A stretch of DNA of 37,154 nt from a virus. Shown piece by piece: positions 36,500 to 37,154 of this stretch. Every line of letters begins with the position of its first letter. The stretch's first letter is position 1. The stretch lies in the IMG/VR virus record IMGVR_UViG_3300035698_003662, positions 1 through 37,154 of that record; one strand, 5' to 3'. The notes under the pieces were generated by a model, which did no database searches, had not been told where the DNA came from, and worked only from the letters and a program-made list of their open reading frames with translations. A program made the translations under genes and the position numbers.

Positions 36500-36984
36500 G
36501 ATTTTTTGTTTCTTAGTGAGTCAATTCCATTTGTATAAGTTCTATTTTTGTCATATACCCTATGGCATGAACGACATAACATTATAAAGTTTTCTCTTTT
36601 TCGTTCGTACTGTTTTTTTCTTTTTAATGCCCATTCAAATATTTTACTTTTATTTTTACAGTTCCTATTACCACAAGAGGTCGCTTTTCCAAACTCTCTC
36701 CTTAGCCATGCGTGTATTCCAATGTATGTTAACTTTTCTTTTAATGGTCTACTTTTGACAGCTATTGATATTTTTTCTCTTGTTTTTGTGCTATGCCTAA
36801 AACTTTTACCGTAAAAGGGATTACCCGTTCCTTTGTATTTTTCTCTTTGTGCAATTCCTTTACATTTACAACTGCAATAAATTGCTGGTGTTCGTCTTTC
36901 AAACTTTTTCCTACAAACAGAACACAAGTATTTTTTTACTGCCAATCTTCCTTTTTTGTTTTTTGAACCTTTTGGTCTACCCAT
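36496..36984 (-). CDS. HNH homing endonuclease with NUMOD3-like motif
   Basis: A 162-residue nuclease. N-terminal basic region and zinc-knuckle Cys (KKYLCSVCRKKFERRTPAIY, CSCKCKGIAQ), NUMOD3-like FYGKSFRHSTKTREKISIAV, then an HNH-type end: YIGIHAWLRREFGKATSCGN, KSKIFEWALKRKKQYERKRE, then FIMLCRSCHRVYDKNRTY. This matches phage 'H-x-W-x-x-x-x-x-G ... C ... C-x-x-C-H-x-x-Y-D' nucleases. It has its own TATAAT promoter and is inserted between the neck genes. Confidence 0.88.
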   Translation of the reverse strand: MGRPKGSKNKKGRLAVKKYLCSVCRKKFERRTPAIYCSCKCKGIAQREKYKGTGNPFYGKSFRHSTKTREKISIAVKSRPLKEKLTYIGIHAWLRREFGKATSCGNRNCKNKSKIFEWALKRKKQYERKRENFIMLCRSCHRVYDKNRTYTNGIDSLRNKKS

Positions 36985-36992
36985 ATAATGTA

Positions 36993-37022
36993 ATTATAGC
37001 ACGCTTTATGTATTCTTGTTAA
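36993..37022 (-). promoter_or_regulatory. promoter of the HNH gene, overlapping the end of the upstream gene
   Basis: TTAACA (37017-37022), 18-base spacer and TGC-TATAAT (36993-36998 with TGC at 36999-37001) precede ATG 36984 by eight bases. It overlaps the last codons and stop of the gpG-like gene. Confidence 0.65.
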
Positions 37023-37154
37023 TCTTGTTAATAAAGTGTGTGTGGAAAATCTTTACCACCATTGTTTTCTGGTCGTTACCTATCTTCATCATTGCACGAC
37101 GGGGTAGGTTGCTTCTACGTGGCCGGTTTGATTGGTGGTACTTTGAGTAAAAAA
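37006..37154 (-). CDS. virion morphogenesis protein (Mu gpG-like), C-terminal part, runs off the window
   Basis: An open frame without a start enters at the right edge and reads YSKYHQSNRPRRSNLPRRAM then MKIGNDQKTMVVKIFHTHFI to TAA at 37006. This fits the C-terminus of gpG-type proteins: 'Y-A-x-Y-H-Q-x-G ... P-x-R-P-x-x-x-x-x-x-x-x-x-x-I-V-x-I-x-x-x-H-x'. With the N-terminal part at 1-205, it completes one gene if the genome is circular. A direct join leaves a gap of about 40-50 codons by family comparison, so some sequence is likely missing at the junction. Confidence 0.6.
   Translation of the reverse strand, partial: FYSKYHQSNRPRRSNLPRRAMMKIGNDQKTMVVKIFHTHFINKINKNT

Noticed and set aside
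1-37154. Temperate phage functions (integrase, CI-like repressor, att site)
   Set aside because: No recombinase motif, no divergent control region and no tRNA gene were seen; the excisionase-like HTH alone does not show lysogeny.

Overview
The window is a near-complete genome of a tailed, long-tailed (siphovirus-like) double-stranded DNA phage, probably from a metagenome. Every gene I accept is on the minus strand, so the map reads from high to low coordinates. The right end (37006-37154) carries the C-terminal part of a Mu gpG/HK97 gp10-like virion morphogenesis gene and the left end (1-205) carries its N-terminal part. The window is therefore best read as a circular or circularly permuted genome opened inside that gene, with a short missing segment between the ends. 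No integrase, repressor or partition gene is recognisable, so a virulent lifestyle is the simplest reading.

Layout in transcription order. (1) A regulatory hub at 25931-26232 holds a terminator, several stem-loops, two DnaA-box-like sites and a TTGACA-N17-TATACT promoter. (2) An early/middle region (25930 down to about 15.0 kb) of small genes contains a duplicated promoter/operator at 23.43-23.47 kb, an RlpA-like double-psi beta-barrel protein, a helix-turn-helix protein, a probable annealing protein plus PD-(D/E)XK nuclease pair, several tiny zinc-binding proteins, a ribbon-helix-helix protein, an orphan cytosine-5 methyltransferase and HNH endonucleases. I see no polymerase, helicase or primase. 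(3) A late region runs from the terminase (14.9 kb) through a portal-MuF fusion, protease/scaffold, decoration protein and major capsid protein (7.7-8.6 kb). A 6.5-kb block of eight virion-like genes follows, including a protein with 25 tandem 14-residue repeats, then the head-tail connector and the gpG-like gene. Crossing the window ends, it continues with an HNH gene, tail terminator, tail tube, tail-assembly chaperones joined by a -1 frameshift, tape measure, tail hub, a glycine-rich fibre-like protein, two membrane proteins, a papain-like/PG-binding endolysin and a holin-like protein.

Expression signals are unusual. Almost no gene has a Shine-Dalgarno sequence. Starts are instead preceded by A-rich leaders such as AAAAACATG or by TAAGAGCAA at SD-like spacing. 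Several genes have an extended -10 (TGN-TATAAT/TACAAT) ending only 6-9 bases before ATG, which predicts leaderless or nearly leaderless mRNAs. GATC appears to be completely absent from 37 kb.

The host is not identifiable from sequence alone. The SD-poor leaders, the form of the RlpA-like domain and the RxAExxG repeats remind me of Patescibacteria (CPR) proteins. This is a weak, recollection-based hint, not a database result. TAA, TAG and TGA all act as stops, so the code looks standard.
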